A DNA stretch of 64,000 nt from an uncultured Roseobacter sp. (GTDB lineage Bacteria; Pseudomonadota; Alphaproteobacteria; Rhodobacterales; Rhodobacteraceae). Position numbers and translations under genes: made by a program. Location: assembly GCF_947491795.1 (NCBI RefSeq), contig NZ_CANLKW010000002.1, forward strand, positions 298,001-362,000, written 5' to 3'. This document shows, piece after piece, positions 27,965-36,747 of this stretch. The notes under the pieces are model-generated. The model ran no database searches, was not told where the DNA came from, and saw nothing but the letters and a program-made list of their open reading frames with translations. Positions within the stretch are counted from its first letter, which is position 1. Each line of letters starts with the position of its first letter.

Positions 27965-28516
27965 ATGATCCGTCTGATTTCTGCTTTTTTTGCGCTTGTT
28001 CTCGTTGCAGCCGCCTGTGCACCCGTGCAGACGGCCCCGACGCTTGGGTCTGATGGCAAGCCGCTGCCCTCGCTCTACAGAATCAAAGAGCGGGATACCG
28101 CCAAACTGCAGTTCAGAATGCTGGATGCTGTCAACGCGCTGCGCGGCGCATCGGCCCAGCCCGTTGTTGAGATGGACGCGGCGCTTAATGCAGCGGCGGC
28201 CACACACTCGCGGGATATGTCGATCCAGAACCGCCCGTGGCATTTCGGGTCTGACGGGTCCTCTCCCATCGACCGCATCCGGCGTGTCGGCTATCAGGGC
28301 ACTCTGGTTGGTGAGACCATTTCCGAAACCTACGAATCAGAGCTGGAAACCCTGGCGGCGTGGATGGAGAAACCGGACACCCAGCGCATATTGCTGTCGC
28401 CCGAAGCCACCGACATGGGTTTCGCCTGGTTTCAGGAAAGCAACGGCAAAATCTGGTGGACGCTGGTCATGGGCCGCGATGGCACGGCCCTGACGCCACA
28501 GCCTGCAGCCTTCTGA
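27965..28516 (+). CDS. CAP-domain (SCP/PR1-like) lipoprotein
   Basis: Secreted protein of 183 residues. The signal sequence ends in a lipobox-like VAAACAPV, so it is probably lipid-modified at that cysteine. The CAP domain shows ALNAAAATHSRDMSIQNRPWHFGSDG in outline (the HSRDM helix and H-F segment), GETISETY and GFAWFQESNGKIWWTLVMG. Bacterial CAP proteins are poorly understood; some bind lipids or act on the cell wall. GGAG seven bases before the ATG at 27965 sets the start. It lies between two L,D-transpeptidases, which favours a cell-wall role. Confidence 0.88.
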   Translation: MIRLISAFFALVLVAAACAPVQTAPTLGSDGKPLPSLYRIKERDTAKLQFRMLDAVNALRGASAQPVVEMDAALNAAAATHSRDMSIQNRPWHFGSDGSSPIDRIRRVGYQGTLVGETISETYESELETLAAWMEKPDTQRILLSPEATDMGFAWFQESNGKIWWTLVMGRDGTALTPQPAAF

Positions 28517-28519
28517 AGC

Positions 28520-29020
28520 TCAGGCCGTCAGCACCACCAGCGTATTATCGGCGACCATGGCATAGATCTCTTCGATCTCTTCATTGGTGACCGCAATGCA
28601 CCCCCATGTCCAGTCGGGATCATCCCGTCTGAACGGGTTCTTCTGCCCGTGGATAAAGATATCGCCACCGGCTGATTTCCCCGCCGCGCGGGCTGCGGCC
28701 ACATCATTGACGTTGGGATATGAAATACCCAGCGACAGGTGGAACTGGCTGTTAGGATTGCGCCGGTCGATGCGATAGGTGCCTTCCGGCGTTTTGCCGT
28801 CACCTTCGAACTGTTTGTGTCCGGTGGGAGCAAAACCCAGATGTATGTTATAGCTGCGCAACACCGTGTCATTGTGCAACAAATGCATCCGCCGCGCGCC
28901 TTTGTTCACGACCACAAATGTGACCTCGGGCCCGTTATAGCGTTTGAATTTCGGATCTGTGGCGCAGGCCCCCAGCGACAAAACCGTCGCGGTGCCCAAC
29001 AATAACTCTCTTCGGCGCAT
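28520..29020 (-). CDS. L,D-transpeptidase lipoprotein (YkuD)
   Basis: A 166-residue YkuD-domain protein. The N-terminus MRRRELLLGTATVLSLGAC has a lipobox (LGAC), so it is likely anchored to a membrane. The active-site elements are IFIHGQKN and WTWGCIAVTNEE, with the cysteine in GCI. I chose the ATG at 29020; an ATG at 29083 would add 21 residues before the lipobox signal. It converges on the CAP lipoprotein gene with 3 bases between stops, and lies 94 bases after the sodium channel gene on the same strand. Confidence 0.92.
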   Translation of the reverse strand: MRRRELLLGTATVLSLGACATDPKFKRYNGPEVTFVVVNKGARRMHLLHNDTVLRSYNIHLGFAPTGHKQFEGDGKTPEGTYRIDRRNPNSQFHLSLGISYPNVNDVAAARAAGKSAGGDIFIHGQKNPFRRDDPDWTWGCIAVTNEEIEEIYAMVADNTLVVLTA

Positions 29021-29114
29021 TTGCCTGCTGTCCCGTTTTCTCTGCGTCTTTGCGACGCCCTGCTCTTTTCCCACAGGTACCATGAGAAACTGGTTAATCA
29101 ATATAACAAAACCG

Positions 29115-29894
29115 TCAGGACGGCGGTTTCCGCTCCAGTTTTTCCTCGATCGCCGCAAGCCGCTGCAGAACCTCATCGCGGTAGGCATCGGTCACAGCCC
29201 CGGCCTCTTCCTGATGGGCATCCTGCATCGAGTTCACGATCAGACCCACCAGCAGGTTCACAACGGCAAAGGTTGTCACCATGATAAAGGGCACAAAGAA
29301 TGCCCAGGCATAGGGATAGACCTCCATGACCGGACGCACGATCCCCATCGACCAGCTTTCCAGCGTCATGATCTGAAAGAGAGTATACCCGCTCTGGGGC
29401 AGCGACCCGAACCACTGCGGAAAACTGCCGGCGAAAAGCTTGGTCGCCATCACGGCGCCTATATAGAAAATGATGGCCATCAGCAGAAACACGCTGCCCA
29501 TGCCAGGCAGGGCGGTAATGAACCCCTCGACCACGCGGCGCAGACTGGGTGCCACGGAAATCACCCGCAGGACCCGCAATATGCGCAGTGCCCGCAGAAC
29601 CGACAGACCCTGCGAGGCCGGCAGCAGCGCCACGCCGACAATGATCAGGTCAAAAACATTCCAGCCGCTTTTAAAGAACCGCCCCCCGCGCGCGACCAGT
29701 TTCAGCACGATCTCGACAATGAAAAATGCAAGACAGGCCTTGTCCAGCAACAGAATGAGCGGTCCGGCAGAGGCCATGAGCACGGACGACGTTTCCATGC
29801 CCAGCACCACGGCGTTCAGCAAAATGACCGCAACGACAAGGTTGGTCACCCATGTCTGGTTCAGCCATTTATCCAGGGCCTGCCGAAATTCCAT
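29115..29894 (-). CDS. Bacterial voltage-gated sodium channel (BacNav)
   Basis: Six-helix ion channel of 259 residues, active as a homotetramer in the inner membrane. S4 carries gating arginines at 101, 104, 107 and 110 in the RxxR pattern (LRALRILRVLRV). The selectivity filter is TLESWS at 177-182, the sodium-selective signature of NaChBac and NavAb. S6 is followed by a C-terminal predicted coiled coil (VTDAYRDEVLQRLAAIEEKLE) that joins the four subunits. It lies 10 bases after an RNA methyltransferase gene, in an apparent operon downstream of two ABC exporters. Sodium use fits a marine lifestyle. Confidence 0.95.
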   Translation of the reverse strand: MEFRQALDKWLNQTWVTNLVVAVILLNAVVLGMETSSVLMASAGPLILLLDKACLAFFIVEIVLKLVARGGRFFKSGWNVFDLIIVGVALLPASQGLSVLRALRILRVLRVISVAPSLRRVVEGFITALPGMGSVFLLMAIIFYIGAVMATKLFAGSFPQWFGSLPQSGYTLFQIMTLESWSMGIVRPVMEVYPYAWAFFVPFIMVTTFAVVNLLVGLIVNSMQDAHQEEAGAVTDAYRDEVLQRLAAIEEKLERKPPS

Positions 29895-29904
29895 CTGTCA
29901 CTCC

Positions 29905-31140
29905 TCAGCTTTCTGCCCGCATATGTGCTGCCGTGAACCCGGCTACAAGCTCCACATGCGCTGACCAGCGGAACTGGTCAACAACCTGCACATGATCCAG
30001 ATGCCAGCCCGCCGCAACAAGTGTGGCGGCATCCCGGGCAAAGGTCACAGGATTGCAGGATACATAGGCGATTTTCGGCACTTTTGTCTTAACAAGCTCG
30101 GCGATCTGCGCCTCTGCCCCCGCGCGCGGCGGATCGAGAACAACGGCATCTGTCCGCGCCAGTTCATCCGGCAACAGCGGACGGCGGAAAAGGTCACGCG
30201 TTTCGGTTGTGACGGGGCGCAGGCCGCTGGCATGCCGCCAGCCGGCATCCAGTGCGGCCAGCATGGATGCCTCGCCCTCGACCGCGTGAACCTCGGCGGT
30301 TTCCGACAGCGGCAGCGTAAAGGTACCGCATCCGGCAAAGAGGTCGATCACTCTGCCCGCACCTTGGGTTATCTCCAGAACGCCTTGTGTCAGAGCCTGT
30401 TCACCGTGATCGGTCGCCTGTAAAAACGCGCCGGGGGGCGGCGAAACCACGGCCCGTCCCAGGCGGTGTTCGGGCGGGGCGCGCATGGCGATCACCTCAT
30501 CTGCCCAGGCCAGCCGCACAAGCCCCTGTGCCTCGCAGATGGCAGCCAGTTGCTGGCGCAACGGGCCATCCAGCGGCTTACCGTTTTCAACAGCCACATC
30601 CAGCCCGTTATCCATCCGTGTGACCATCACGGACAATGCGGTCTTTCTGCTGGCCCCTGCAAGCGCCAGTGCCTCGGCGATCTGGCGGCCTTTGAGCACC
30701 GCCGGATCAAGAAGCTGACACTCCGGAATATCAATGATGGTGCCGGATGCCCTGCCATGAAAACCGCACATGGCACCCTTTTTGGTGCGCCGCGCCGCAA
30801 ACCCCGCACGTCGCCGGGACCGGGCAGGAGACGTCACAATCGGACGAAATTCAGTCTCTGTTCCATGTGCAGACAGCGCAGTGTGCACGATCTCCACTTT
30901 CCAGTCCGCGACAAAGGCATCATCGGCATGCTGCAACTGACATCCCCCGCAGGACCGGAAATGCCGGCACGGGGCCGCCACGCGGCGCTCGGAAGGGCGG
31001 ATGATTTTCACATCCCCGGCCCGGCCGTCCACAATGCTGGCCTCAACCAGTTCACCAGGCAGGGTCAGCGGCAAAAAGACGGGCCCTTCGGCAATGCCGT
31101 CACCCTGCAGCCCCAACCGCGTCACTGTGAATTCTGTCAT
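29905..31140 (-). CDS. Fe-S class I RNA methyltransferase (RlmD/TrmA family)
   Basis: Enzyme of 411 residues that would methylate C5 of uridine in 23S rRNA or tRNA. The TRAM-like RNA-binding N-terminus leads to cysteines C58, C64, C67 and C141, which match the 4Fe-4S ligands. The SAM site is VIDLFAGCGTFTLPL, DPPRAGAE follows, and the nucleophile cysteine sits in YVSCNPVTFARD. Which uridine it methylates cannot be read from the sequence. It is 24 bases after an ABC exporter and 10 bases before the sodium channel gene. Confidence 0.92.
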   Translation of the reverse strand: MTEFTVTRLGLQGDGIAEGPVFLPLTLPGELVEASIVDGRAGDVKIIRPSERRVAAPCRHFRSCGGCQLQHADDAFVADWKVEIVHTALSAHGTETEFRPIVTSPARSRRRAGFAARRTKKGAMCGFHGRASGTIIDIPECQLLDPAVLKGRQIAEALALAGASRKTALSVMVTRMDNGLDVAVENGKPLDGPLRQQLAAICEAQGLVRLAWADEVIAMRAPPEHRLGRAVVSPPPGAFLQATDHGEQALTQGVLEITQGAGRVIDLFAGCGTFTLPLSETAEVHAVEGEASMLAALDAGWRHASGLRPVTTETRDLFRRPLLPDELARTDAVVLDPPRAGAEAQIAELVKTKVPKIAYVSCNPVTFARDAATLVAAGWHLDHVQVVDQFRWSAHVELVAGFTAAHMRAES

Positions 31141-31164
31141 GGTGCTGCCCCGAATATCTGGCGG

Positions 31165-32997
31165 TTACTCCGCCGCTTCGGTCCGGATAAACCCACCGGA
31201 CTGCCGGTTCCAGTACTGCGCGTAAAGTTTTCCGCGCGCCAGCAATTCATCATGCGTTCCGTTCTCGACAATATGGCCGTCGTCCATGACCACGATCCTG
31301 TCCATCTCTGTCAGGGTGGACAGGCGATGCGCGATGGCAAGCACGGTCTTGCCCTCCATGACGCGTTCCAGCGCCGTCTGGATAGAGGCCTCGACCTCGC
31401 TGTCCAGCGCACTTGTGGCCTCGTCCAGAACCAGGATCGGGGCGTCCTTGAGAATGGCGCGCGCCAGTGCGATCCGCTGCCGCTGGCCGCCGGAGAGTTT
31501 CACGCCCCGCTCACCCAGATGCGCATTATATCCCGTCCGGCCCGCATGATCCTGAAGATCGGCAATGAAATCATCTGCCTCGGCCTTTCTGGCCGCTGCG
31601 ATGATCTCCTCGTCAGAGGCATCCGGACGTCCGTACAGAATATTGTCGCGCGCCGAGCGGTTAAACATCGCCGTTTCCTGGGTCACCATTCCAATATTGC
31701 GACGCAGGCTTTCCTGGGTCACCGCTGTCACGTCCTGCCCGTCAATTTCAATGGAGCCTTCCTCGGCATCATAAAGACGCAAAAGCAGGGCAACGAGCGT
31801 GGATTTGCCAGCCCCCGAAGCACCAACGATGCCCAGTTTTTCCCCGGGTCTGATCCGGAGATCCACGCCCTGCACGCCGCCTTTGTCCCGCCCGTATGCA
31901 AAACCCAGACCGCTCAGGGTAATCGCACCCTCGCTCACTTCCAGCCCCGGGGCGTCGGGTGCATCCTCGACCCGGTTGCGCGGTGTCAGCGTGCGGATAC
32001 CGTCCTCGATCTCGCCGATGTTGGAATAGATGGCCATCAGGGTGAAACTGACCCAGCCGGTCATCTGTGCAATCCGGATCGCGACGGCACCGGCGGCCAC
32101 GATATCACCCTGCGTGGCCTGACCGGCTTGCCACAGAATGATTGTGCCGCCCAGCAACAGCACCGGCAACAGACCGGCCAGCGTCATCAGCGCAAAACGG
32201 AAACCCGCAGCCAGGTATCCGAACTCGATCGCGCGGGTGCGAAAGGTCTGCATCGCCCCCAGGGCCGCGCGATCCTCGTGATCGGCGTGGGCAAACAGCT
32301 TGACTGTTTTGATGTTGGTGATGGTGTCCACCACCTGACCAGAAACCATTGCGCGCGCGCCAGCCCGCCCGGCAGAGCGTTTCCGGACACGCGGCAAAAA
32401 CCAGTTGATCATGGCGAAATAGATCACCAGCCAGACACCGAACCCCAGCGCCACGCGCCAGTCGATGGCCAGTAAAAGCAGAACCGATCCGATCAGCGAT
32501 GCCAGCGCAAAGGCCACAACATTGATCACCTCGGAGACGACATCTGTGACAGCACGGGCCGCCTGCATCTGTTTCTGTGCGATACGCCCTGCGAAATCGT
32601 CGTCAAAGAACCCAACGGTCTGGCCCAGTGTCCAGCGGTGAAGCCGCGACAAGACAAGGGGGTTCACATTGGGCTGTACGATGATCGCATTGGTCGAGGC
32701 GGACAGACCAAAGAGCAACGGCCGCGCAATCAGAAAAAACGCAACAGCACCGGTGATCAGTGCGATGTTGCCGCCATCAAAAAACGCCTCCGGCCCTGCG
32801 CTGGACGTGGCATCGATCACCATGCCCAGGATCAGTGCGGTGCCTGCCTCCATCGCGCCCGCTGCGGCGGAAAAGAACGCCGCCAGCCAGAGCGCGGGCC
32901 AGGAACCGCTGAGACACCAGCGCATGAAAGCGCCCAGTGTCTGCGGCGGCGGCCCCTCGGCCTGACGGAACGCATCGATCCAGTTCTCAATTCTCAC
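31165..32997 (-). CDS. ABC exporter, fused membrane and ATPase domains (second of pair)
   Basis: Inner-membrane exporter of 610 residues. The six-helix transmembrane domain covers about 40-330. The ATPase has Walker A GASGAGKST, signature LSGGQRQR, Walker B ILVLDEATSALD with catalytic glutamate and the histidine switch in AIAHRLST. All catalytic residues are present. Its ATG overlaps the stop of the upstream paralogue by ATGA, so the two probably pair as a heterodimer, although each could also homodimerise. The substrate (lipid, drug or peptide) is unknown. Confidence 0.93.
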   Translation of the reverse strand: MRIENWIDAFRQAEGPPPQTLGAFMRWCLSGSWPALWLAAFFSAAAGAMEAGTALILGMVIDATSSAGPEAFFDGGNIALITGAVAFFLIARPLLFGLSASTNAIIVQPNVNPLVLSRLHRWTLGQTVGFFDDDFAGRIAQKQMQAARAVTDVVSEVINVVAFALASLIGSVLLLLAIDWRVALGFGVWLVIYFAMINWFLPRVRKRSAGRAGARAMVSGQVVDTITNIKTVKLFAHADHEDRAALGAMQTFRTRAIEFGYLAAGFRFALMTLAGLLPVLLLGGTIILWQAGQATQGDIVAAGAVAIRIAQMTGWVSFTLMAIYSNIGEIEDGIRTLTPRNRVEDAPDAPGLEVSEGAITLSGLGFAYGRDKGGVQGVDLRIRPGEKLGIVGASGAGKSTLVALLLRLYDAEEGSIEIDGQDVTAVTQESLRRNIGMVTQETAMFNRSARDNILYGRPDASDEEIIAAARKAEADDFIADLQDHAGRTGYNAHLGERGVKLSGGQRQRIALARAILKDAPILVLDEATSALDSEVEASIQTALERVMEGKTVLAIAHRLSTLTEMDRIVVMDDGHIVENGTHDELLARGKLYAQYWNRQSGGFIRTEAAE

Positions 32998-34832
32998 GCG
33001 TCGTCCCCGGTGCTCAGAAATCCGCCCGACTGCCGGGCCCAGAAGTCTGCATATAGCCCGCCCTGCGCCAAAAGCGCGTCATGCGAACCATCTTCGACGA
33101 TACGTCCCTGATCGAGCACCAGAATGCGATCCATTTCAGCAATCGTGGACAGACGGTGGGCAATCGCGATCACGGTTTTGCCCTCCATCATCCCATAAAG
33201 CGTATCCTGAATGGCGGCCTCCACTTCACTGTCAAGCGCACTTGTCGCCTCGTCCAGCAGCAGGATCGGCGCGTTCTTTAGGATCACACGCGCCAGTGTC
33301 ACCCGCTGCCGCTGACCGCCCGACAGTTTGACACCCCGTTCGCCCACCTGGGCGTCATAACCTGTGCGCCCCTCGGGGTCCGTCAGATCGAGGATGAACT
33401 CATGCGCCTGCGCCTGACGCGCCGCGGCACAGACTTCCTCTTCCGTCGCATCCGCGCGGCCATAGAGAATATTGTCCCGCACGGAACGATGCAGCAGCGA
33501 ACTGTCCTGCTGGACCATGCCAATGGCCAGCCGCAGACTGTCCTGCGTCACCCTGGTGATGTCCTGTCCATCCACCATGATGGTGCCGCTTTCAGGGTCA
33601 TAAAACCGCAAAAGCAGCTTTACGAGGGTCGATTTACCAGCCCCGGACCGGCCCACCAGCCCCACCTTTTCGCCCCGCCGGATGGTCAGGCTGATGCTGT
33701 CCAGGCCACCGCTTTCGCGCCCGTAGTGATGGCTGACATCTTTCAGAACAACCTCGCCCCGGGTCAGGTTCAGCGGTTTTGCGTTCGCGTCATCAACCAG
33801 CGTTACCGGCTGGGCAATGGTCTCCATACCTTCGGCGACGACCCCAAGCTGCCGGAAGAACGTCGTCAGCGCCCACATGATCCAGCCGGTCATCGCATTC
33901 AGCCGCAGCGTCAGCGCCGTGGCCGCTGCGACAACACCCACACTGGCCTCGCCCTGGGTCCAGAGCGCGATGGCCCAGCCGACAACACCCACGATCAGCA
34001 GACCGTTGAGCGCCACCAGCGTGCCATCCATGATCGTGAAGATCCGCATCTCTTTCTGGAAGGTCTCGCGCGAGTACTCGATCGCCTCTTTCGCATAGTC
34101 CAGTTCCTGCTCGTGGTGCGCAAACATCTTGACGGAGTGGATATTGGTATAGGCATCCACCACCCGGCCCGTGACTTCGGAGCGCGCATTGGATGCCTCC
34201 TGCGAGGCCGGGCCCACCCGTTTCACCGTCCAGTGAACCAGCCAGCCATATAGCCCAAACCAGATCAGCAGCGGCAGCAACAACCGCGGATCGGATGTGC
34301 TCAGCAAAATGGCGGCACCCAGCAGATAGGCCAGAGAAAAGGAAATCGCATCGAACACCTGAAACACCACTTCGCCGGCAGCGGGGGGTGTCTGCATGAT
34401 CCGGTTGGCGATCCGCCCGGCAAAATCGTTCTCGAACCAGCCTACCGACTGCCGCAGCACCTGACGATGTGCGCGCCACCGGATCAGCGTGCCAAAGTTC
34501 GGCAGGATCGCATTGTTCAGCAGACCGATATCCAGGTACTGCACCAGCGGGCGAATGAAAACGATGGCCAGCGCGACAAGAACAAGCTCTGTGCCGTAAA
34601 TCTCCCACACCCGCGACGGGTTGCCTTCCAGAAGATCGACGACGCGGCCCATATAGAAAATGAGCGCAACTTCGATCGCGGCAACAATGATCGACATGAC
34701 GCCCGCCCAGAAAAACACCCGTTTAAACGGCTGGGAATATGCCCAGAGAAAGGGCCAGAGTTTTGTGGGCGGGTGATCCGTTTCAGTATAGCTGACATAC
34801 GGGTCGACGAGTCGTTCAAAATAACGGAACAT
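32994..34832 (-). CDS. ABC exporter, fused membrane and ATPase domains (first of pair)
   Basis: Paralogue of the following gene, 612 residues with the same layout: transmembrane domain about 50-340, Walker A GRSGAGKST, LSGGQRQR, Walker B ILLLDEATSALD, H-loop in AIAHRLST. Both members of the pair keep canonical ATP sites, unlike heterodimers in which one site is degenerate. It opens a minus-strand series that runs through the exporter pair, the RNA methyltransferase and the sodium channel. The 164-base gap upstream (34833-34996) contains no gene and presumably its promoter. Confidence 0.93.
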   Translation of the reverse strand: MFRYFERLVDPYVSYTETDHPPTKLWPFLWAYSQPFKRVFFWAGVMSIIVAAIEVALIFYMGRVVDLLEGNPSRVWEIYGTELVLVALAIVFIRPLVQYLDIGLLNNAILPNFGTLIRWRAHRQVLRQSVGWFENDFAGRIANRIMQTPPAAGEVVFQVFDAISFSLAYLLGAAILLSTSDPRLLLPLLIWFGLYGWLVHWTVKRVGPASQEASNARSEVTGRVVDAYTNIHSVKMFAHHEQELDYAKEAIEYSRETFQKEMRIFTIMDGTLVALNGLLIVGVVGWAIALWTQGEASVGVVAAATALTLRLNAMTGWIMWALTTFFRQLGVVAEGMETIAQPVTLVDDANAKPLNLTRGEVVLKDVSHHYGRESGGLDSISLTIRRGEKVGLVGRSGAGKSTLVKLLLRFYDPESGTIMVDGQDITRVTQDSLRLAIGMVQQDSSLLHRSVRDNILYGRADATEEEVCAAARQAQAHEFILDLTDPEGRTGYDAQVGERGVKLSGGQRQRVTLARVILKNAPILLLDEATSALDSEVEAAIQDTLYGMMEGKTVIAIAHRLSTIAEMDRILVLDQGRIVEDGSHDALLAQGGLYADFWARQSGGFLSTGDDA

Positions 34833-34996
34833 GGGGGAAGTCCTGGAAGAATATCGGAAATGCTCAGGCGCTGGTGTCAGGGCCCGAAGGGGAAGGTTAT
34901 GCCAGCCTCAGCTGTTCCAGATCCCGCGATACATTTCGTATTCCTCCAATCTTGTGAGCCGTGTGTAGCAAAAAAATATGCAACCTGTCGAGGACT

Positions 34997-36175
34997 TCAT
35001 TCCGGTGTCATCAGATCTTTACGCGAGAGGGTGAAATCAGAAGCAATCCAGCGTGCCTCCATCTGTTTCAGCGCCTCGCCCAGCGCCTTCCCCTGCAAGC
35101 CTGGCATCAGATCCTGTGCCGTGACAGGGAAAACTGCAGTCGCCGCCTGTTCGAGGCGTGATAGTTCTGCGGCATCCACAGGCTGATCCGCACAGGCCGC
35201 CCGCAGGATCAGAGCCGCCAAAGCAATATCCGCATCATGACGCCAGGCCAGTTCCGGCAGAGTTTTGCCCCCAAAAGCCGCCGTCCCGATCAGCTCCAGG
35301 CGCGCTGTCTGCTTTTTGCTCAGGCGCAGGCGGTCAGCGACATCCGTGCCGCCCAGCGCTGCCAGTCGCAAAATCCGGTCCGGGGACAGACCGAGTGTCT
35401 CTTCGAGATGCACCACCGGGCCCAGAAAGCGATCATCGGCTGCCGGCAGAATGTGGGACAGACACCCGGTCTGTCGCATCGCCGCCACGGCTGGCGCAGG
35501 ATCAGACGCCGACAGCAGGCGCATCATCTCATGGCCGGTACGCTCACCTGAAAGTGTCTCTAATCCGGACGTATTGCGTGCAATTGCGTCCAGTGCATCA
35601 GGGTCAAAGCCCTGGTCGGCGGGTGCATACCAGGCGTGAAAGCGAAAGAACCGCAGAATGCGCAGATAGTCCTCCCGAATACGGCGGTCGGCGTCCTCGA
35701 TGAACCTGACACGACGGTTCAGACAATCCTGCACGCCCCCCAGCGGATCAACAATCTGACCTGCCGGAGTTGCATAGATCGCGTTCATTGTGAAATCCCG
35801 CCGGCGGGCATCCTCGGTGATATCGTCAGAAAAGGCGACGACAGCCCTGCGCCCGTCCGTCTGGACATCCCTGCGAAAGGTCGTGATTTCAAAACCTCTG
35901 CCGCCGGACACAACCGTAACCGTTCCGTGGTCGATACCGGTCGGAACGGCTTTGAGACCCGCCGCCCCGGCAAGCCGGACAACATCCTGTGGCAACACGT
36001 TCGTTGATAGGTCCACATCGGCGCCGGGCAGGCCCAGCAAGGCATCGCGCACACAGCCCCCGACAAAAAAGACAGAGCCGCCCTCTGCGCTGACCGCATC
36101 GCACACCCGGCGCGCATCAGTGTTCTGCAGCCAGTCCGTGTCGGGCGGGATCAGGATTTCATCTGTTCGGTCCAT
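34997..36175 (-). CDS. cca: CCA tRNA nucleotidyltransferase / poly(A) polymerase family
   Basis: Class II nucleotidyltransferase of 392 residues that adds or repairs the 3'-CCA of tRNAs. The N-terminal head has FVGGCVRDALLG and the metal-binding DVDLSTN. RRDFTMNAI follows, then the RNA-binding arginine region RRVRFIEDADRRIREDYLRILRFFRFHA in outline. The C-terminal helical half is standard. A poly(A) polymerase function cannot be excluded from sequence alone. Its start overlaps the end of the CoA-pyrophosphatase-like Nudix gene by 25 bases. Confidence 0.93.
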   Translation of the reverse strand: MDRTDEILIPPDTDWLQNTDARRVCDAVSAEGGSVFFVGGCVRDALLGLPGADVDLSTNVLPQDVVRLAGAAGLKAVPTGIDHGTVTVVSGGRGFEITTFRRDVQTDGRRAVVAFSDDITEDARRRDFTMNAIYATPAGQIVDPLGGVQDCLNRRVRFIEDADRRIREDYLRILRFFRFHAWYAPADQGFDPDALDAIARNTSGLETLSGERTGHEMMRLLSASDPAPAVAAMRQTGCLSHILPAADDRFLGPVVHLEETLGLSPDRILRLAALGGTDVADRLRLSKKQTARLELIGTAAFGGKTLPELAWRHDADIALAALILRAACADQPVDAAELSRLEQAATAVFPVTAQDLMPGLQGKALGEALKQMEARWIASDFTLSRKDLMTPE

Positions 36176-36747
36176 GCCCGCAACATACGCGCAGTCGCGC
36201 CCCAGATGTAATAGGGTCCGTAGGGCACGGTGTAATACAGCCTGCGCTGACCACGCCAGCGGCGTCCCTCGACATAAAAATTCTGTGGATTCAGAACGTG
36301 CGCCAGAGGGACAGAGAAAACCTCATCTACCTCGCCTGGCTCGGCACGGATATCAAAATCACGGGTCACCAGACCAATGACCGGCGTGACCTGAAACCCG
36401 GTGACCGTCTCGTGAGACGGCAGTGTTCCCAGGACCTCTACCGCATCTGCCGGAAGCCCGATTTCCTCATCTGCCTCGCGCAGGGCGGCTGCGATCACAT
36501 CGGCATCGCCCTCATCCTGTTTTCCGCCGGGAAAGGCGATCTGACCCGGGTGATGTTTCAGCGCCGAAGAACGCTTGGTGAGCAACAGCTCAAAACCTGA
36601 TTTCGTCTCTGTTACGGCAGCCAGAACCCCTGCAGGGCGCAAACGGCGGTCCTCAGCCAGAACCGTATCCGGGTTCAGATCAAAGTCAGAAGATGGCCGA
36701 CCCGGACGACGCAGTGCCGCCCGGATCAGTTCAGGATCAGGTGTCAT
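36151..36747 (-). CDS. Nudix hydrolase, CoA pyrophosphatase-like
   Basis: Enzyme of 198 residues likely to cut coenzyme A or its derivatives into phosphopantetheine and 3',5'-ADP. The Nudix box (GGKQDEG, then READEEIG) is complete. The preceding LTKRSSALKHHPGQIAFPGG is the NuCoA-type motif that marks this subfamily. The ATG at 36747 (MTPDPELIRAAL) is inside the last codons of hslO, an 11-base overlap. It lies between hslO and cca in a tightly overlapped minus-strand group. Confidence 0.9.
   Translation of the reverse strand: MTPDPELIRAALRRPGRPSSDFDLNPDTVLAEDRRLRPAGVLAAVTETKSGFELLLTKRSSALKHHPGQIAFPGGKQDEGDADVIAAALREADEEIGLPADAVEVLGTLPSHETVTGFQVTPVIGLVTRDFDIRAEPGEVDEVFSVPLAHVLNPQNFYVEGRRWRGQRRLYYTVPYGPYYIWGATARMLRAWTEQMKS

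Noticed and set aside
30466..32475. Open frame of 669 codons opposite the ABC exporter and RNA methyltransferase genes
   Set aside because: It spans two real genes on the other strand and their junction, so it cannot be a separate gene.
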